NCBI GenBank assembly: GCA_025353765.1
Contig: JANXOD010000024.1
Span: 1 to 64,000, forward strand
Source of the DNA: Sphingobacteriales bacterium
GTDB taxonomy: Bacteria; Bacteroidota; Bacteroidia; Sphingobacteriales; Sphingobacteriaceae
Reading direction: 5' to 3'
DNA: 64,000 nucleotides
Part shown: positions 36,226-46,379 of the stretch, one piece after another
How the letters are laid out: every line of letters starts with the position of its first letter
Position numbering within the stretch: the first letter of the stretch is position 1
Translations under genes and position numbers: made by a program
Notes under the pieces: model-generated
Database searches by the model: none
What the model was told of the DNA's origin: nothing
The model's input: the letters and a program-made list of their open reading frames with translations, nothing else

Positions 36226-38118
36226 ATGCAGGACATTCAAGAAAAAGGAACTATCTCCATTCATACCGAAAACATTTTTCCAATCATTAAAAAGTTTTTA
36301 TATTCTGATAATGAAATCTTTTTGCGTGAATTGGTAGCAAATGCCGTTGATGCATCACTGAAAATTAAACGCCTATCTTCTTTAGGACAATATCAGGGAG
36401 ATATAAGTGATATTAAAGTTGAAATAGTATTTGATGAGAAGAAAAAAATAATTACAATTTCTGACAATGGCCTTGGAATGACAGCAGAGGAAATTAAGAA
36501 ATATATTAATCAAATCGCTTTTTCCGGCGCAACAGAATTTGTTGAAAAATTTAAAGATGCCAAAGATGCGAATGAGATCATTGGCAAATTCGGGCTAGGG
36601 TTTTATTCTGCTTTTATGGTAGCAGATCAGGTAGAAATTCAAACATTATCATACCAGGAAGGTGCAGAACCGGTTCGTTGGATATGTGACGGCAGTACAG
36701 AATTTGAAATTAGCAAAGGAAATCGTACAAAAAGAGGTACAGATATAATCCTTCACATTAATAAGGACTCGAAAGAGTTTCTTGATAAAAATAAACTTCA
36801 ACAGATACTGGATAAATACTGTATGTTTTTACCAGTTCCCATCAAATTTGGAACAAAAACAGAACAGAAATCTGACAGTGAAGATAAAGAAGGCAATCCA
36901 AAATACAAGTCAGTAGAAATTGATAATATCATTAATAATACGTCTCCAATATGGACAAAAGCTCCCGCTGAGCTTAAAGACGAGGATTATCTCAACTTCT
37001 ATAAAGAACTATATCCCTTCTCAGAAGATCCTTTATTCTGGATCCATTTGAATGTTGATTATCCTTTTAACCTTACAGGTGTACTTTACTTCCCTAAGGT
37101 GAAGAATGATTTTGAAATGCAACGTAATAAGATCAAACTTTTCTCACGCCAGGTATTTATTACTGATGAAGTAAAAGATGTAGTGCCGGAATTTTTGATG
37201 CTTTTACACGGAGTAATTGATTCGCCGGATATTCCCTTAAACGTATCCAGAAGCTTTTTGCAGGGAGATAGTAATGTTAAGAAGATTAATAGTTACATCA
37301 CTAAAAAAGTAGCTGATAAACTGGCTGAACTTTTCAAAAATGATCGTCAGGCTTATGAAGAAAAATGGCCAGATATTGGCCTCTTCGTTAAATATGGTAT
37401 GATCAGCGAAGATAAATTCTACGATAAAGCCAAAGATTTTGCCTTGGTAACTAATACTAAAGACGAACATTTTACCCTTGAGGAATACAAAGAAAAAATA
37501 AAACCGGTACAAACAGATAAAGATGGAACGCTGATTTATATTTATTCTACAGATATTACCAAACAAGATACATTTATACAATCGGCCAATAAAAAAGGTT
37601 ATGATGTTTTGGTGATGAACTCTCCTATTGATACTCATTTCATCAGTCAACTGGAACAAAAACTAGAAAAAACCTCGCTTAAACGTGTAGATGCAAATGT
37701 GGCTGATAAGCTGATTAATAAAGATGATAATACAGTTCATGTGCTTAATGATGATGAAAAAGCTAAAGTGAAAGCTGTTTTTGAAAAGGCTATTACTAAA
37801 CCTAATATGCATGTAGAAGTAGAAAGCCTCAATCCGGATGAGTTGCCGGTAATTGTAACGATGGATGAATTTATGCGCCGTATGAAAGATATGTCGCAAT
37901 TAGGTGGCGGAATGAGCTTTTATGGTACTATGCCTGATAATTATAAAGTAGCCATCAATGGAAATCATAAGTTAATCGGACGCATTTTACAAACAGAAAA
38001 TAAAGAGGAACAAACTCAATTAGCTAAACAGGCATTTGACCTGGCACTTCTATCCCAGGGAATGCTAACAGGTGCTGAGCTTACAGAATTCGTAAACCGA
38101 AGTGTAAGTTTAATATAG
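36226..38118 (+). CDS. htpG: Molecular chaperone HtpG (Hsp90)
   Basis: A 630-residue Hsp90. The N-terminal GHKL ATPase domain has NEIFLRELVANAVDASLKI, ISDNGLGMTAEEIKKYINQI and IIGKFGLGFYSAFMVADQ. The middle domain has NVDYPFNLTGVLYFPK, LFSRQVFITDEVKDVVPEFL and DSPDIPLNVSRSFLQGD. The C-terminal dimerisation domain ends without the MEEVD of eukaryotic Hsp90, as expected for bacteria. It folds client proteins in the cytosol under heat and oxidative stress. A terminator follows at 38152. Confidence 0.96.
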   Translation: MQDIQEKGTISIHTENIFPIIKKFLYSDNEIFLRELVANAVDASLKIKRLSSLGQYQGDISDIKVEIVFDEKKKIITISDNGLGMTAEEIKKYINQIAFSGATEFVEKFKDAKDANEIIGKFGLGFYSAFMVADQVEIQTLSYQEGAEPVRWICDGSTEFEISKGNRTKRGTDIILHINKDSKEFLDKNKLQQILDKYCMFLPVPIKFGTKTEQKSDSEDKEGNPKYKSVEIDNIINNTSPIWTKAPAELKDEDYLNFYKELYPFSEDPLFWIHLNVDYPFNLTGVLYFPKVKNDFEMQRNKIKLFSRQVFITDEVKDVVPEFLMLLHGVIDSPDIPLNVSRSFLQGDSNVKKINSYITKKVADKLAELFKNDRQAYEEKWPDIGLFVKYGMISEDKFYDKAKDFALVTNTKDEHFTLEEYKEKIKPVQTDKDGTLIYIYSTDITKQDTFIQSANKKGYDVLVMNSPIDTHFISQLEQKLEKTSLKRVDANVADKLINKDDNTVHVLNDDEKAKVKAVFEKAITKPNMHVEVESLNPDELPVIVTMDEFMRRMKDMSQLGGGMSFYGTMPDNYKVAINGNHKLIGRILQTENKEEQTQLAKQAFDLALLSQGMLTGAELTEFVNRSVSLI

Positions 38119-38151
38119 GTTTTTCGATAAAAAATATATACAAAAGGAAAC

Positions 38152-38182
38152 CGTTTCGAAAGAAATTCGAGGCGATTTTTTT
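38152..38182 (+). terminator. Rho-independent terminator of htpG
   Basis: A 9-bp stem CGTTTCGAA/TTCGAGGCG (two G-U pairs) with an AGAAA loop is followed by ATTTTTTTG. It lies 33 bases after the htpG stop on the plus strand. Confidence 0.8.
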
Positions 38183-38386
38183 GTGCAAAATTTTAGTCAG
38201 CTTAAGCTCTTATTTAATGTCTAGCAAACTAAAATTTATACTATTAAATGCCCGTCAAATAAGTTTTTTTTGTGAAATGGGTGCAAACAAACCGGGCATA
38301 TCGCAAGTTGAAATAGTATGGTATATTTTGCATTTATTATGCCAATGTAACATATACGAGAGTAGTAACTAGAAATTACTTCAATA
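38183..38386. other. Gap between htpG terminator and peroxiredoxin gene
   Basis: About 200 bases with no convincing gene; a 63-codon frame (38181-38372) starts inside the terminator and resembles nothing. A 7-bp inverted pair, ATGCCCG (38248-38254) with CGGGCAT (38293-38299), spans a 38-base loop that includes a T8 run. It might be a leader structure for the next gene or chance. Confidence 0.25.
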
Positions 38387-38878
38387 ATGTGCCGTATGTT
38401 AACTAAAAATGATATAGCCCCAGACTTTGCATTGTCTACTACTCCTGATCAAAAAATATCATTGCAGGAACTAAAAGGTAAAAATGTCATTCTTGCTTTT
38501 TACCCTGCCGACTGGAGCCCGGTTTGCGGAGATGAAATGTCACTATATAATGAAATGCTAGGATATTTTAAAAAGTATAATGCAGAAATATTGGGTATTT
38601 CTGTTGACAGTAAATGGTGCCACATGGCTTTCAGACAAGGTAGAAAATTGCATTTCTCATTACTTGCCGGCTTTGAACCTAAGGGTGACGTTGCAAAGAA
38701 ATATGGTGTTTATGATGATAAAGAAGCCCAATCTGGGAGAGCTTTATTTGTACTAGATGAAAATGGTATAATTCAATGGAGCTACCTTTCTCCTACGGGC
38801 ATTAATCCGGGTGCAGATGGCATAATTGAAGCATTAGAAAACATTACAAAGAAAAAAAATATTACCAAAAATAATTGA
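38387..38878 (+). CDS. Peroxiredoxin (AhpC/TSA family, Bcp/AhpE-like)
   Basis: A 163-residue thioredoxin-fold peroxidase: MLTKNDIAPDFALSTTPDQK, then the peroxidatic site FYPADWSPVCGDEMSLYNEM (the P-x-x-x-x-x-C pattern), ISVDSKWCHMAFRQG and the C-terminal GRALFVLDENGIIQWSYLSP. It reduces peroxides with electrons from thioredoxin-like partners. The second Cys, in SKWCHM, might act as resolving Cys but its spacing is atypical. An internal ATG at 38396 (MLTKND) is equally or more likely as the start. It is followed 2 bases later by a broken DsbA-like gene, suggesting co-transcription of thiol-redox genes. Confidence 0.9.
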   Translation: MCRMLTKNDIAPDFALSTTPDQKISLQELKGKNVILAFYPADWSPVCGDEMSLYNEMLGYFKKYNAEILGISVDSKWCHMAFRQGRKLHFSLLAGFEPKGDVAKKYGVYDDKEAQSGRALFVLDENGIIQWSYLSPTGINPGADGIIEALENITKKKNITKNN

Positions 38879-38880
38879 TC

Positions 38881-39416
38881 ATGTCAACTAAATTAACTCC
38901 CCCGGTAAGTGAGAGAGATCATATAATAGGTCAGCCGGATGTAATAATTGAATTAGTAGAATATGGAAACTATCAATGTCCTTATTGTGGCAGAGCTCAT
39001 CCTATAGTAAAGGAAATTATAAAAAATTTTGGCAGGAACTAAAGTTTGTTTTCAGGAATTTCCCTTTATCTAACGTACATGAATATGCTTTACCTGCCGC
39101 TATATCTGCAGAAGCAGCAGGCAGACAGCATAAATTCTGGCAAATGCATGATACTATTTATGAACGGCAATCAGAGCTAAGTGAATCTGCGCTAAGGGAG
39201 TTTGCCCGGGATATTGGATTAGATATGGCAGCTTTTGAAAGAGATATGCTGGATGAATCACTGGCTGAAAAGGTAGAATTAGATTTTGAAAGCGGGGTGC
39301 GTAGCGGAGTAAACGGGACACCCTCTTTTTTTATTGATGGATATAAGTATACTAGTGGTTATGATTATGCTTCATTAAACAGCACAATAAAAAAGAAAAT
39401 TCAACCAACCTTCTAA
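38881..39416 (+). pseudogene. DsbA-like thioredoxin-fold protein with a one-base frameshift
   Basis: Starting at ATG 38881 the frame reads DHIIGQPDVIIELVEYGNYQ and the redox motif CPYC (QCPYCGRAHPIVKEI), then stops at TAA 39040. The rest of the domain is in another frame: FWQELKFVFRNFPLSNVHEY, AISAEAAGRQHKFWQMHDTI and GVNGTPSFFIDGYKY (the cis-Pro loop) to 39416. One extra A in the A6 run at 39021-39026 restores a single protein of about 178 residues. There is no signal peptide, as in several cytosolic Bacteroidota DsbA-like oxidoreductases. Real mutation and homopolymer error are both possible. Confidence 0.82.
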
Positions 39417-39491
39417 TTAAAAACCAGGATAAATATTACTGCTCGTATTAAGCTGGCAGATTTTGTTAGTTATATAATTAATATAAAAAAT

Positions 39492-39923
39492 ATGGAGCCA
39501 TTTGAATATAGACTTCGCCCGAAAAGCAATTATATGATGAATGCAAGCTGGCAAGAGCTCTATAAACTTACTGAATATTGGAAAACTGAATTAGCATTTT
39601 ATGCAGATGAAATCCGCTTCTTTAAAAAACTGTTATCAACTTATAATTATACTAAACATCCTAATCTTGAAAAGATAAATCTAATAGTTGAAGATGCAGA
39701 AACCCAACTAAAATCTATTCAAAAACAGATTGAAGAACATCTTAGACATATCGCAAAATTTATAAAAATGTTAGATGAGGGTCAGAAAACAGATAATGAA
39801 GATTATGTTTTTCGAGAAGAGCATGATGTACTGGAAGATAATATTTCAGCTTTTATTGATGCATCCCGAAAGCTGAAAAAAACTGTATTCACAGAAGTAG
39901 AGCAATATATAAATACTACCTAA
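39492..39923 (+). CDS. Conserved-looking coiled-coil protein of unknown function
   Basis: A 143-residue protein with no signal peptide. Almost all of it is predicted helix, with heptad-like stretches: WQELYKLTEYWKTELAFYAD, INLIVEDAETQLKSIQKQIE and FIDASRKLKKTVFTEVEQYI. It is acidic and has no recognisable catalytic motif. It sits between the DsbA-like and HdeD genes in a stress-type neighbourhood. Function unknown. Confidence 0.65.
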   Translation: MEPFEYRLRPKSNYMMNASWQELYKLTEYWKTELAFYADEIRFFKKLLSTYNYTKHPNLEKINLIVEDAETQLKSIQKQIEEHLRHIAKFIKMLDEGQKTDNEDYVFREEHDVLEDNISAFIDASRKLKKTVFTEVEQYINTT

Positions 39924-40000
39924 AAGTACCGAACGACTTGGTAGGTTAAATCTTTTTGATATAATTAAATTAAAAAGTAGGGAATTTAAAATTAGCAATC

Positions 40001-40573
40001 ATGGAACAGTCATCATTTAAAAAGGATCTTACAGTAGTAAAAAATTGGTGGGTATTACTTATCGTAGGCCTTGTATACATCGCATTAGGGATATGGACAT
40101 TTTCAACTCCTGTAATAACTTACCTGTCACTTAGTCTCTTATTTGCTTCAGCTTTGCTTTTCTTTGGAGTACTTGAAATTTATTTTTCTATAGCCAACCA
40201 GGAAAAATTAAATGGCTGGGGATGGTATTTGGTTGGGGGGATTTTTGATATTATTCTTGGGGTTATGATATTCAGATATCCTGGCCTTACCGCATTTATT
40301 TTTGCTTTTTTTGTAGGCTTCTGGTTAATGTTTGCCGGAATAAGAGCTATAGGTACAGCGCTTGAAGTAAGAACTTATACAGCATCAGCCTGGGGATGGT
40401 TTTTACTGATTGGAATACTCTTACTAATCTTTTCCTTTTTTATAATTTGGAACCCTATTTTTGGAAGCATGGGCCTTGTAATGATGACATCTCTGGCATT
40501 ACTATCTGCCGGAATTTATAACATTTTATTATCTCTTAGAATTAGAAGGTTGCATGAGCATTTAGTTCTGTGA
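40001..40573 (+). CDS. HdeD/DUF308 family membrane protein
   Basis: A 190-residue protein of six transmembrane helices in three hairpins, with the family pattern NWWVLLIVGLVYIALGIWTF, GWYLVGGIFDIILGVMIF and WGWFLLIGILLLIFSFFIIW. E. coli HdeD protects against acid at high cell density; the function in Bacteroidota is not established. It ends the group of stress-associated genes that starts at 35524. Confidence 0.88.
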   Translation: MEQSSFKKDLTVVKNWWVLLIVGLVYIALGIWTFSTPVITYLSLSLLFASALLFFGVLEIYFSIANQEKLNGWGWYLVGGIFDIILGVMIFRYPGLTAFIFAFFVGFWLMFAGIRAIGTALEVRTYTASAWGWFLLIGILLLIFSFFIIWNPIFGSMGLVMMTSLALLSAGIYNILLSLRIRRLHEHLVL

Positions 40574-40812
40574 TTAATAATTATAAAATATAAAAGCATT
40601 TTAGAAATAATTATAATTGTTATATCCAACTTTACGAAAAAAGTTATTCTATGGGTTTAAAGGTAAATTTATTGATTTGAAGGTGAGAATTTTCCAGCAT
40701 TATTAAAAACACAAATTGTTGTACTATATTTAGAAGATAGCATTCAAAACAAAGTATAATTCCTTTTTAAGATTCTAAAAGGCAGAGGAAATGAGTTGGA
40801 GATAGCAGTATA

Positions 40813-43656
40813 TTAACCTTCTATCTCCTTTTTCAAAAACAATCCCGTATGACTTTTCTTTACTTTTATTAAATCTTCGGGAGTACCCGCAAAAAGTATT
40901 TCACCACCTCCACTTCCGCCTTCGGGGCCAAGATCTATTACCCAATCAGCTACTTTAATAACATCCAGGTTATGCTCAATCACTAAAATAGTATTACCAT
41001 GATCTACCAGGCGATTCAATACTCCTAAAAGGACATTAATATCTTCAAAATGCAAGCCGGTTGTAGGCTCATCCAAAATATAAAAGGTATTGCCAGTATC
41101 TTTTTTAGAAAGTTCTGTGGCCAGTTTTACACGTTGCGCTTCTCCTCCCGATAAGGTAGTAGACGATTGTCCTAATTTAATATACCCCAAACCAACATCC
41201 TTAAGCGTTTTAATTTTGCGGTAAATGGACGGAATAGGTTCAAAAAACGGAACGGCATCTTCAATACTCATATCCAATACATCACTTATTGATTTCCCCC
41301 GATAACGGACTTCTAAAGTTTCACGGTTATAGCGTTTACCTCCGCATTCTTCGCATGGTACCTGAACATCCGGCAGGAAGTTCATTTCTATCACTTTCAT
41401 TCCGGCTCCCTGGCAAGTTTCGCAACGTCCGCCTTTTACATTGAAAGAAAAACGGCCCGGCTTGTATCCTCTTATCTTTGCCTCAGGAAGCATTACAAAC
41501 AAGTTTCGGATATCTGAAAAAACACCGGTATACGTAGAGGGATTGGAGCGTGGTGTACGGCCAATGGGAGTTTGGTCAATCTCAATTACTTTATCAATAT
41601 ACTCTAAACCCTCTATTTTCTTATAAGGCATTGGTTTTTTCTTTGCCCTAAAAAAATGATGATTGAGTATAGGATACAGTGTTTCTGCAATTAAAGTAGA
41701 TTTACCACTCCCCGAAACTCCGCTCACACAAATAAATGTACCCAAGGGAAATTCAACGGATACATTTTTAAGGTTATTGCCCGTCGCGTTTTTCAGGCTG
41801 AGAGATTTTCCATTTCCCTTGCGCCGTTCTGTGGGTATAGCAATCTCTTTTATTCCTTTGATATAATCGTTGGTTAGGGTTTTGGCTTTTGCAAATTGCG
41901 ATGGCGTTCCCTCTCCTACTACTTCTCCTCCATGCACTCCGGCTGCCGGCCCCATATCGATCACATGATCTGCTTCCAGAATCATATCCTTATCATGCTC
42001 TACCACCAATACCGTGTTTCCAATATCCCGCAAATTCTTTAAAGCAGATATTAAACGAGCATTATCCCGCTGATGCAAACCAATACTGGGCTCATCTAAA
42101 ATGTACAAAACGTTAACTAGCTGCGAGCCAATTTGTGTAGCAAGCCGGATGCGTTGTGCCTCGCCTCCTGATAGGGTTCTTGCTGTACGATCTAAGGTGA
42201 GATAAGTTAATCCCACATCTAATAAAAAGCCAATGCGGGAACGAATCTCTTTTAGAATTTCTTTGGCGATGATGTTTTGACGATCATTTAAGCGTGTTTC
42301 GAGTCCATTAAACCAATTAGCCAGTTGGGAAATATCCATACAGGCTAATTCATAAATATTCTTTTGATCTACTTTAATATGAAGCGACTCCTTTTTCAAA
42401 CGTGCTCCTTCACAAACCGGGCAGGTTTTTAACACGCGGTAATTCTCCAGATCTTCTCCCACATCATCACCACGACGATCTGTTTGCTCTTCCAGCATTT
42501 TTATAATGCCATCAAATGAAATCTGATAATTCTGAACATTCCACTTATTATATTCTACTGGCACGGTAATAATATCCGGGGAACCGTTTAAGATAATATC
42601 CAGGGTTTCTTCCGGGATTTTATCAATACCTGCCGATAGCGAGAAATTATACTTCTTAGCCAGTACCTTTAATATCTGAAAAACCCAGGTTTCACGATAT
42701 TCTCCCAATGGTGCCAATCCGCCTTGCATAATACTCAATTTGGGATTTGGAATAACTGAATGACGGTCTACTTCAAAAATATAACCCAAACCACCGCAAC
42801 GATCACAGGCACCATAGGGAGAATTAAAAGAAAACGTATTAGGTTGGGGTTCATCATAAGAGATTCCGGAAACAGGATCCATTAAATATTTGCTGTAGAA
42901 ATATTCCTTATTCTCCTTATCGCTGATTTTAATAATGCCTTTTGATACTTTTAAAGCCGACTGGATAGAATCGTATAAGCGCTTTTTATCAGCATCGTTA
43001 ACCATGAGGCGGTCTATTACCATTTCAATATCATGGATCTTATACCTATCCAGTTGCATTTTTACGGTGATGTCTAAAATCTCGCCATCAACCCGGACTT
43101 TTAAATAACCCTGCTTGCGTATTTGTTCAAAAAGTTCACGGTAATGGCCTTTGCGCCCCTTAACCACCGGAGCCAGAATATTAATAGCCTGCCCGTCAAA
43201 TTTTTCCTGGATATTTTTCAAGATTTGATCTTCCGACATTCGCTCCATCTTTTCGCCGGTAACATAAGAATATGCTTCGCCAATACGTGCAAAAAACAAA
43301 CGCATAAAGTCATATATCTCAGTAATGGTTCCTACTGTTGAACGTGGGTTTTTACTGGTAGTTTTTTGTTCTATTGCAATTACAGGACTAAGACCTGAGA
43401 TCTTATCTACATCCGGGCGCTCCATCCCACCTAAAAACTGGCGTGAATAAGCGCTAAAGGTTTCCATATATCGGCGTTGTCCTTCGGCATAAATAGTATC
43501 AAATGCAAGCGATGATTTTCCGCTGCCGCTTAAACCGGTAATAACTACCAGCTTATTGCGAGGAAAAGAAACGTCAATATTTTTTAGATTATGAACTCTG
43601 GCCCCGAAAACTTCTACTTCACTTTGCTCGCCCAGGTCTGTATTAGATGTATTCAT
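40813..43656 (-). CDS. uvrA: Excinuclease ABC subunit A
   Basis: A 947-residue UvrA with two ABC ATPase modules. Walker A sites are [20 protein letters not shown] and [18 protein letters not shown] signatures are [20 protein letters not shown] and [20 protein letters not shown]. The zinc sites contain [31 protein letters not shown] and [14 protein letters not shown]. It finds DNA lesions and loads UvrB for nucleotide excision repair. Length is normal. No SOS-type operator was recognised upstream. Confidence 0.97.
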   Translation of the reverse strand: MNTSNTDLGEQSEVEVFGARVHNLKNIDVSFPRNKLVVITGLSGSGKSSLAFDTIYAEGQRRYMETFSAYSRQFLGGMERPDVDKISGLSPVIAIEQKTTSKNPRSTVGTITEIYDFMRLFFARIGEAYSYVTGEKMERMSEDQILKNIQEKFDGQAINILAPVVKGRKGHYRELFEQIRKQGYLKVRVDGEILDITVKMQLDRYKIHDIEMVIDRLMVNDADKKRLYDSIQSALKVSKGIIKISDKENKEYFYSKYLMDPVSGISYDEPQPNTFSFNSPYGACDRCGGLGYIFEVDRHSVIPNPKLSIMQGGLAPLGEYRETWVFQILKVLAKKYNFSLSAGIDKIPEETLDIILNGSPDIITVPVEYNKWNVQNYQISFDGIIKMLEEQTDRRGDDVGEDLENYRVLKTCPVCEGARLKKESLHIKVDQKNIYELACMDISQLANWFNGLETRLNDRQNIIAKEILKEIRSRIGFLLDVGLTYLTLDRTARTLSGGEAQRIRLATQIGSQLVNVLYILDEPSIGLHQRDNARLISALKNLRDIGNTVLVVEHDKDMILEADHVIDMGPAAGVHGGEVVGEGTPSQFAKAKTLTNDYIKGIKEIAIPTERRKGNGKSLSLKNATGNNLKNVSVEFPLGTFICVSGVSGSGKSTLIAETLYPILNHHFFRAKKKPMPYKKIEGLEYIDKVIEIDQTPIGRTPRSNPSTYTGVFSDIRNLFVMLPEAKIRGYKPGRFSFNVKGGRCETCQGAGMKVIEMNFLPDVQVPCEECGGKRYNRETLEVRYRGKSISDVLDMSIEDAVPFFEPIPSIYRKIKTLKDVGLGYIKLGQSSTTLSGGEAQRVKLATELSKKDTGNTFYILDEPTTGLHFEDINVLLGVLNRLVDHGNTILVIEHNLDVIKVADWVIDLGPEGGSGGGEILFAGTPEDLIKVKKSHTGLFLKKEIEG

Positions 43657-43774
43657 AAATTGGATATTCGCTCTGAAATTTCAATGCAAAGATGCAATTT
43701 TTTCTGCAAGACAATTGTTGTTTTAAGGTAAGGAACTAAGAATGATTGTGGAAAAATAAGCTTCAAAAATTAGA

Positions 43775-43805
43775 AAATAGAAAAGGCCAGAGTAATCTCC
43801 GACCT
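43775..43805 (-). terminator. Rho-independent terminator of the lytic transglycosylase gene
   Basis: On the minus strand AGGTCGGA and TCTGGCCT form an 8-bp stem with two G-U pairs and a 6-base loop, followed by TTTTCTATTTTC. It lies 31 bases after the stop at 43836. Confidence 0.65.
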
Positions 43806-43835
43806 GCATTCTATAATTTTTTTATAATATTAATC

Positions 43836-44666
43836 TCACAATAACTGCAAACCCATAATTGTTGCATTATGCTCAATGATCGGATTAAACTCCGGATACT
43901 TTACCCGAGGCCTAATATCAATATCAGCCAATAGTTTACGATGCTTAGTGGTATATCCATAAAGTGCCGGATTTTCAATAATTTCTTTCATTGAAATCAG
44001 CTTATAAACATAGGATGCTGTTTCCCGGTTTAATTTCATTTTAAAATAATTGTCCTGATTTTGTCGTGATATTTGACGTTTTAAACCTCCTTCTCCAATG
44101 TTGTATGCAGCTGCAACCAAGGTCCAGTTGTTAAGTTCACGAAAAAGCGACTTTAAATATTTACATGCCGCAACTGTTGATTTTTGAAGTTGTTGCCTTT
44201 CATCTACATTCCCATTCACACGTAAACCTAAGCCACGGGCAGTTTGAGGCATAAATTGCCAATAGCCGGATGCACCTTTTGGGGATGTACCGCTTTTTAA
44301 ACCACTTTCTACAAGCGGAACATATTTAAAATCTTCAGGAATACCGTATGCTTTTAATATAGGTTCTATAAGCGGAAACCATTGTGCGGCTTTGCGATGA
44401 AGCTGAGATGTTTGAAGATTCTCATAGTTATGAGCCTTTAGCATTTTATTCATTCGCCACTTTACCTGATCATCGCCCAAAGGCAAACTCTCATTAGCAA
44501 AATTTAATGAATTGTAGTATGTATCTGCTGAACTTTCGGCCTTTGCAGGAATTTCTCCGAATTTTATGGATTTAAATAAATTGACAGGTGTACCATAAAT
44601 AAACACTTTTGTGGCTACAAATAAAACCAAAATTATAGAACAAGTTGTCAGGTGTTTTTTGATCAT
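43836..44666 (-). CDS. Lytic murein transglycosylase (SLT domain, MltD-like)
   Basis: A 276-residue exported enzyme. The SLT domain starts near AYGIPEDFKYVPLVESGLKS (catalytic Glu in VES), then GASGYWQFMPQTARGLGL and LVAAAYNIGEGGLKRQI. It cleaves peptidoglycan glycan chains with formation of 1,6-anhydro ends. No LysM domain follows, unlike full MltD. A longer frame starts at 44708, but ATG 44666 is preceded by AAAGGAAAG and starts directly with the signal peptide (KHLTTCSIILVLFVATK), so I chose it. Confidence 0.88.
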   Translation of the reverse strand: MIKKHLTTCSIILVLFVATKVFIYGTPVNLFKSIKFGEIPAKAESSADTYYNSLNFANESLPLGDDQVKWRMNKMLKAHNYENLQTSQLHRKAAQWFPLIEPILKAYGIPEDFKYVPLVESGLKSGTSPKGASGYWQFMPQTARGLGLRVNGNVDERQQLQKSTVAACKYLKSLFRELNNWTLVAAAYNIGEGGLKRQISRQNQDNYFKMKLNRETASYVYKLISMKEIIENPALYGYTTKHRKLLADIDIRPRVKYPEFNPIIEHNATIMGLQLL

Positions 44667-44833
44667 AATTTCTTTCCTTTTTGGGATTAAAAACCAAAAT
44701 TTTCCCAAAGGTACAAAATATATACCTAATTATCAAATAGTTACCAGATATGCCTTTTAAGACTCTCCTTTTGCACCTTGATTTTGCACTTTCAATTTGC
44801 TATAAAAAATAGCGTAAAACAGCCCTTATCCCA

Positions 44834-44851
44834 TATTTTTGATTAGATTTG
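44834..44851 (+). promoter_or_regulatory. Two overlapping-range TAnnTTTG boxes for the pseudouridine synthase gene
   Basis: TATTTTTG (44834-44841) and TAGATTTG (44844-44851) both match the clade -7 consensus, 33-43 bases before the ATG at 44885. Either could be used. Neither has a TTTG at ideal -33 spacing. Confidence 0.5.
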
Positions 44852-44884
44852 TAACCGCTCTTTTGAAGAGTTAAAAAGCGTATC

Positions 44885-46372
44885 ATGCCACTCAAAAATA
44901 ACAGGAACAGTCGCGACGACAAATCCGAAAAGTCTAAGAAATCAACCAAGCCAGCTTCCGATCATCCGTATAAAAAAAGCCAACCTAAACCAGATCGGGC
45001 TGATGATTCTAACCCTGTAAAGAAGAGATCATTTGGAGCTGATTCCAAACCGCCATTCAAAAGCGGGTATAAAAAGACAGATAGCAAGCCCGACAGTTCT
45101 TTCTCTTCCGAAAAAAGAAGCCCTAAAAGTTTTAGTGCTAATCGTGAAGAGGGAAAAAGCTTTGGCCGTTCTGCCGCTAAAGATGATCGCCGCACTTCAA
45201 CTGATCGTCCGGAAAGAAAACCATTTAGTAGCGACAAATCAAGAGACGAAAGAAAACCTTATGGTGAGAAAAAGACTTTTGGCGAACGTAAATCATACAC
45301 AGATAAACCAACAGGTGATAAAAAGCCTTATGGTGATAAATTCAAAAGTGAACGAAAACCGTTTGGAGATAGAAAATTTGATGATAAGCGTCCTTCATCC
45401 GACAGACAAACAGATAAAGATACAAGGCCAGAAAGAAAACCTTATGGTGACAGGCCACAAGGAGACCGGATACCTTTCGGAGATAAAAACAGTGCTCCTA
45501 AACGCTTTAATGATAAACCATTTAAATCACGTGTAAAAGATGAGCCTATTTCGTTGGAAGACAGACGATACCGTTCTGATGATGGTAAGTGGAGTTCTCA
45601 AGAACGCCTGAAGCCAAACACCAGAAGTAAAAAATCTACTTCCCAAAAAGACGATGGACAAATTCGCCTTAATCGTTACATTGCTAATGCGGGTATTTGC
45701 TCCCGACGTAAAGCAGATGAATTGATTGCGGCCGGTGTAGTTTCTGTAAACGGCGAGCCTGTTACAGAATTAGGATTTAAAATTGACCCTGCAAAAGATA
45801 CTGTTCGTTATAACGGAGAAACATTAAAGCGTGAGAAAATGGTTTATGTGCTTTTGAATAAGCCTAAAGACTATATCACCACAACGGATGATCCGCAGGA
45901 GCGTAAAACGGTGATGAGTCTGGTAGAGAAAGCTTCACGAGAACGCATTTATCCTGTAGGACGCTTAGATCGTAATACAACCGGATTATTATTAATGACT
46001 AACGATGGAGACCTGGCAGAAAAATTATCGCATCCGCGAAATAATGTGACCAAAATTTATCAGGTAGAACTTAATAGAAGTGTACCACAAGGTGATATCA
46101 ATAAAATTGAGTTTGGTCTTGAGCTGGAAGATGGCTTAATTAAACCGGACCAGGTGAGTTATGTTACAGGTGGAAGTAAAAAGGAAATAGGAGTTCAAAT
46201 CCATAGCGGTAAAAACAGAATTGTACGACGAATATTCGAACATTTAGGATACGAAGTTGTTAAACTGGACCGAGTTGTATATTCAAACTTAACCAAAAAA
46301 GATCTTCCCCGTGGCAGATGGAGATATCTGGAAGAAAAGGAAATTATCCAGTTAAAGCATCTAATCAAATAA
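44885..46372 (+). CDS. RluB/RsuA-family pseudouridine synthase with a long disordered N-terminal tail
   Basis: A 495-residue protein. The first 255 or so residues are low-complexity and rich in Lys, Arg, Asp, Ser, Pro and Gly, with recurring RKPYGD, RKPFGD and DKKPYGD-like units. An S4 RNA-binding domain follows (IRLNRYIANAGICSRRKADE, about 260-310). The catalytic domain has VGRLDRNTTGLLLMTNDGDL, which contains the catalytic Asp, and IQIHSGKNRIVRRIFEHLGY-like elements at the end. It isomerises uridine in rRNA, probably 23S. Such basic tails are common on Bacteroidota RluB and may help bind rRNA. Plus-strand alternative frames over the tail are artefacts of the composition. Confidence 0.9.
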   Translation: MPLKNNRNSRDDKSEKSKKSTKPASDHPYKKSQPKPDRADDSNPVKKRSFGADSKPPFKSGYKKTDSKPDSSFSSEKRSPKSFSANREEGKSFGRSAAKDDRRTSTDRPERKPFSSDKSRDERKPYGEKKTFGERKSYTDKPTGDKKPYGDKFKSERKPFGDRKFDDKRPSSDRQTDKDTRPERKPYGDRPQGDRIPFGDKNSAPKRFNDKPFKSRVKDEPISLEDRRYRSDDGKWSSQERLKPNTRSKKSTSQKDDGQIRLNRYIANAGICSRRKADELIAAGVVSVNGEPVTELGFKIDPAKDTVRYNGETLKREKMVYVLLNKPKDYITTTDDPQERKTVMSLVEKASRERIYPVGRLDRNTTGLLLMTNDGDLAEKLSHPRNNVTKIYQVELNRSVPQGDINKIEFGLELEDGLIKPDQVSYVTGGSKKEIGVQIHSGKNRIVRRIFEHLGYEVVKLDRVVYSNLTKKDLPRGRWRYLEEKEIIQLKHLIK

Positions 46373-46379
46373 ATATCAA

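Noticed and set aside
38181-38372. 63-codon plus-strand frame between htpG and the peroxiredoxin gene
   Set aside because: It begins inside the htpG terminator and encodes no recognisable protein.
38976-39050. Independent start for the DsbA-like C-terminal piece (MSLLWQSSS)
   Set aside because: That N-terminus is an out-of-frame reading of the CPYC region; the true N-terminal half is in the frame from 38881.
45033-45536. 167-codon alternative frame inside the pseudouridine synthase tail
   Set aside because: It arises from the repetitive composition of the basic tail; the real frame continues into the S4 and catalytic domains.
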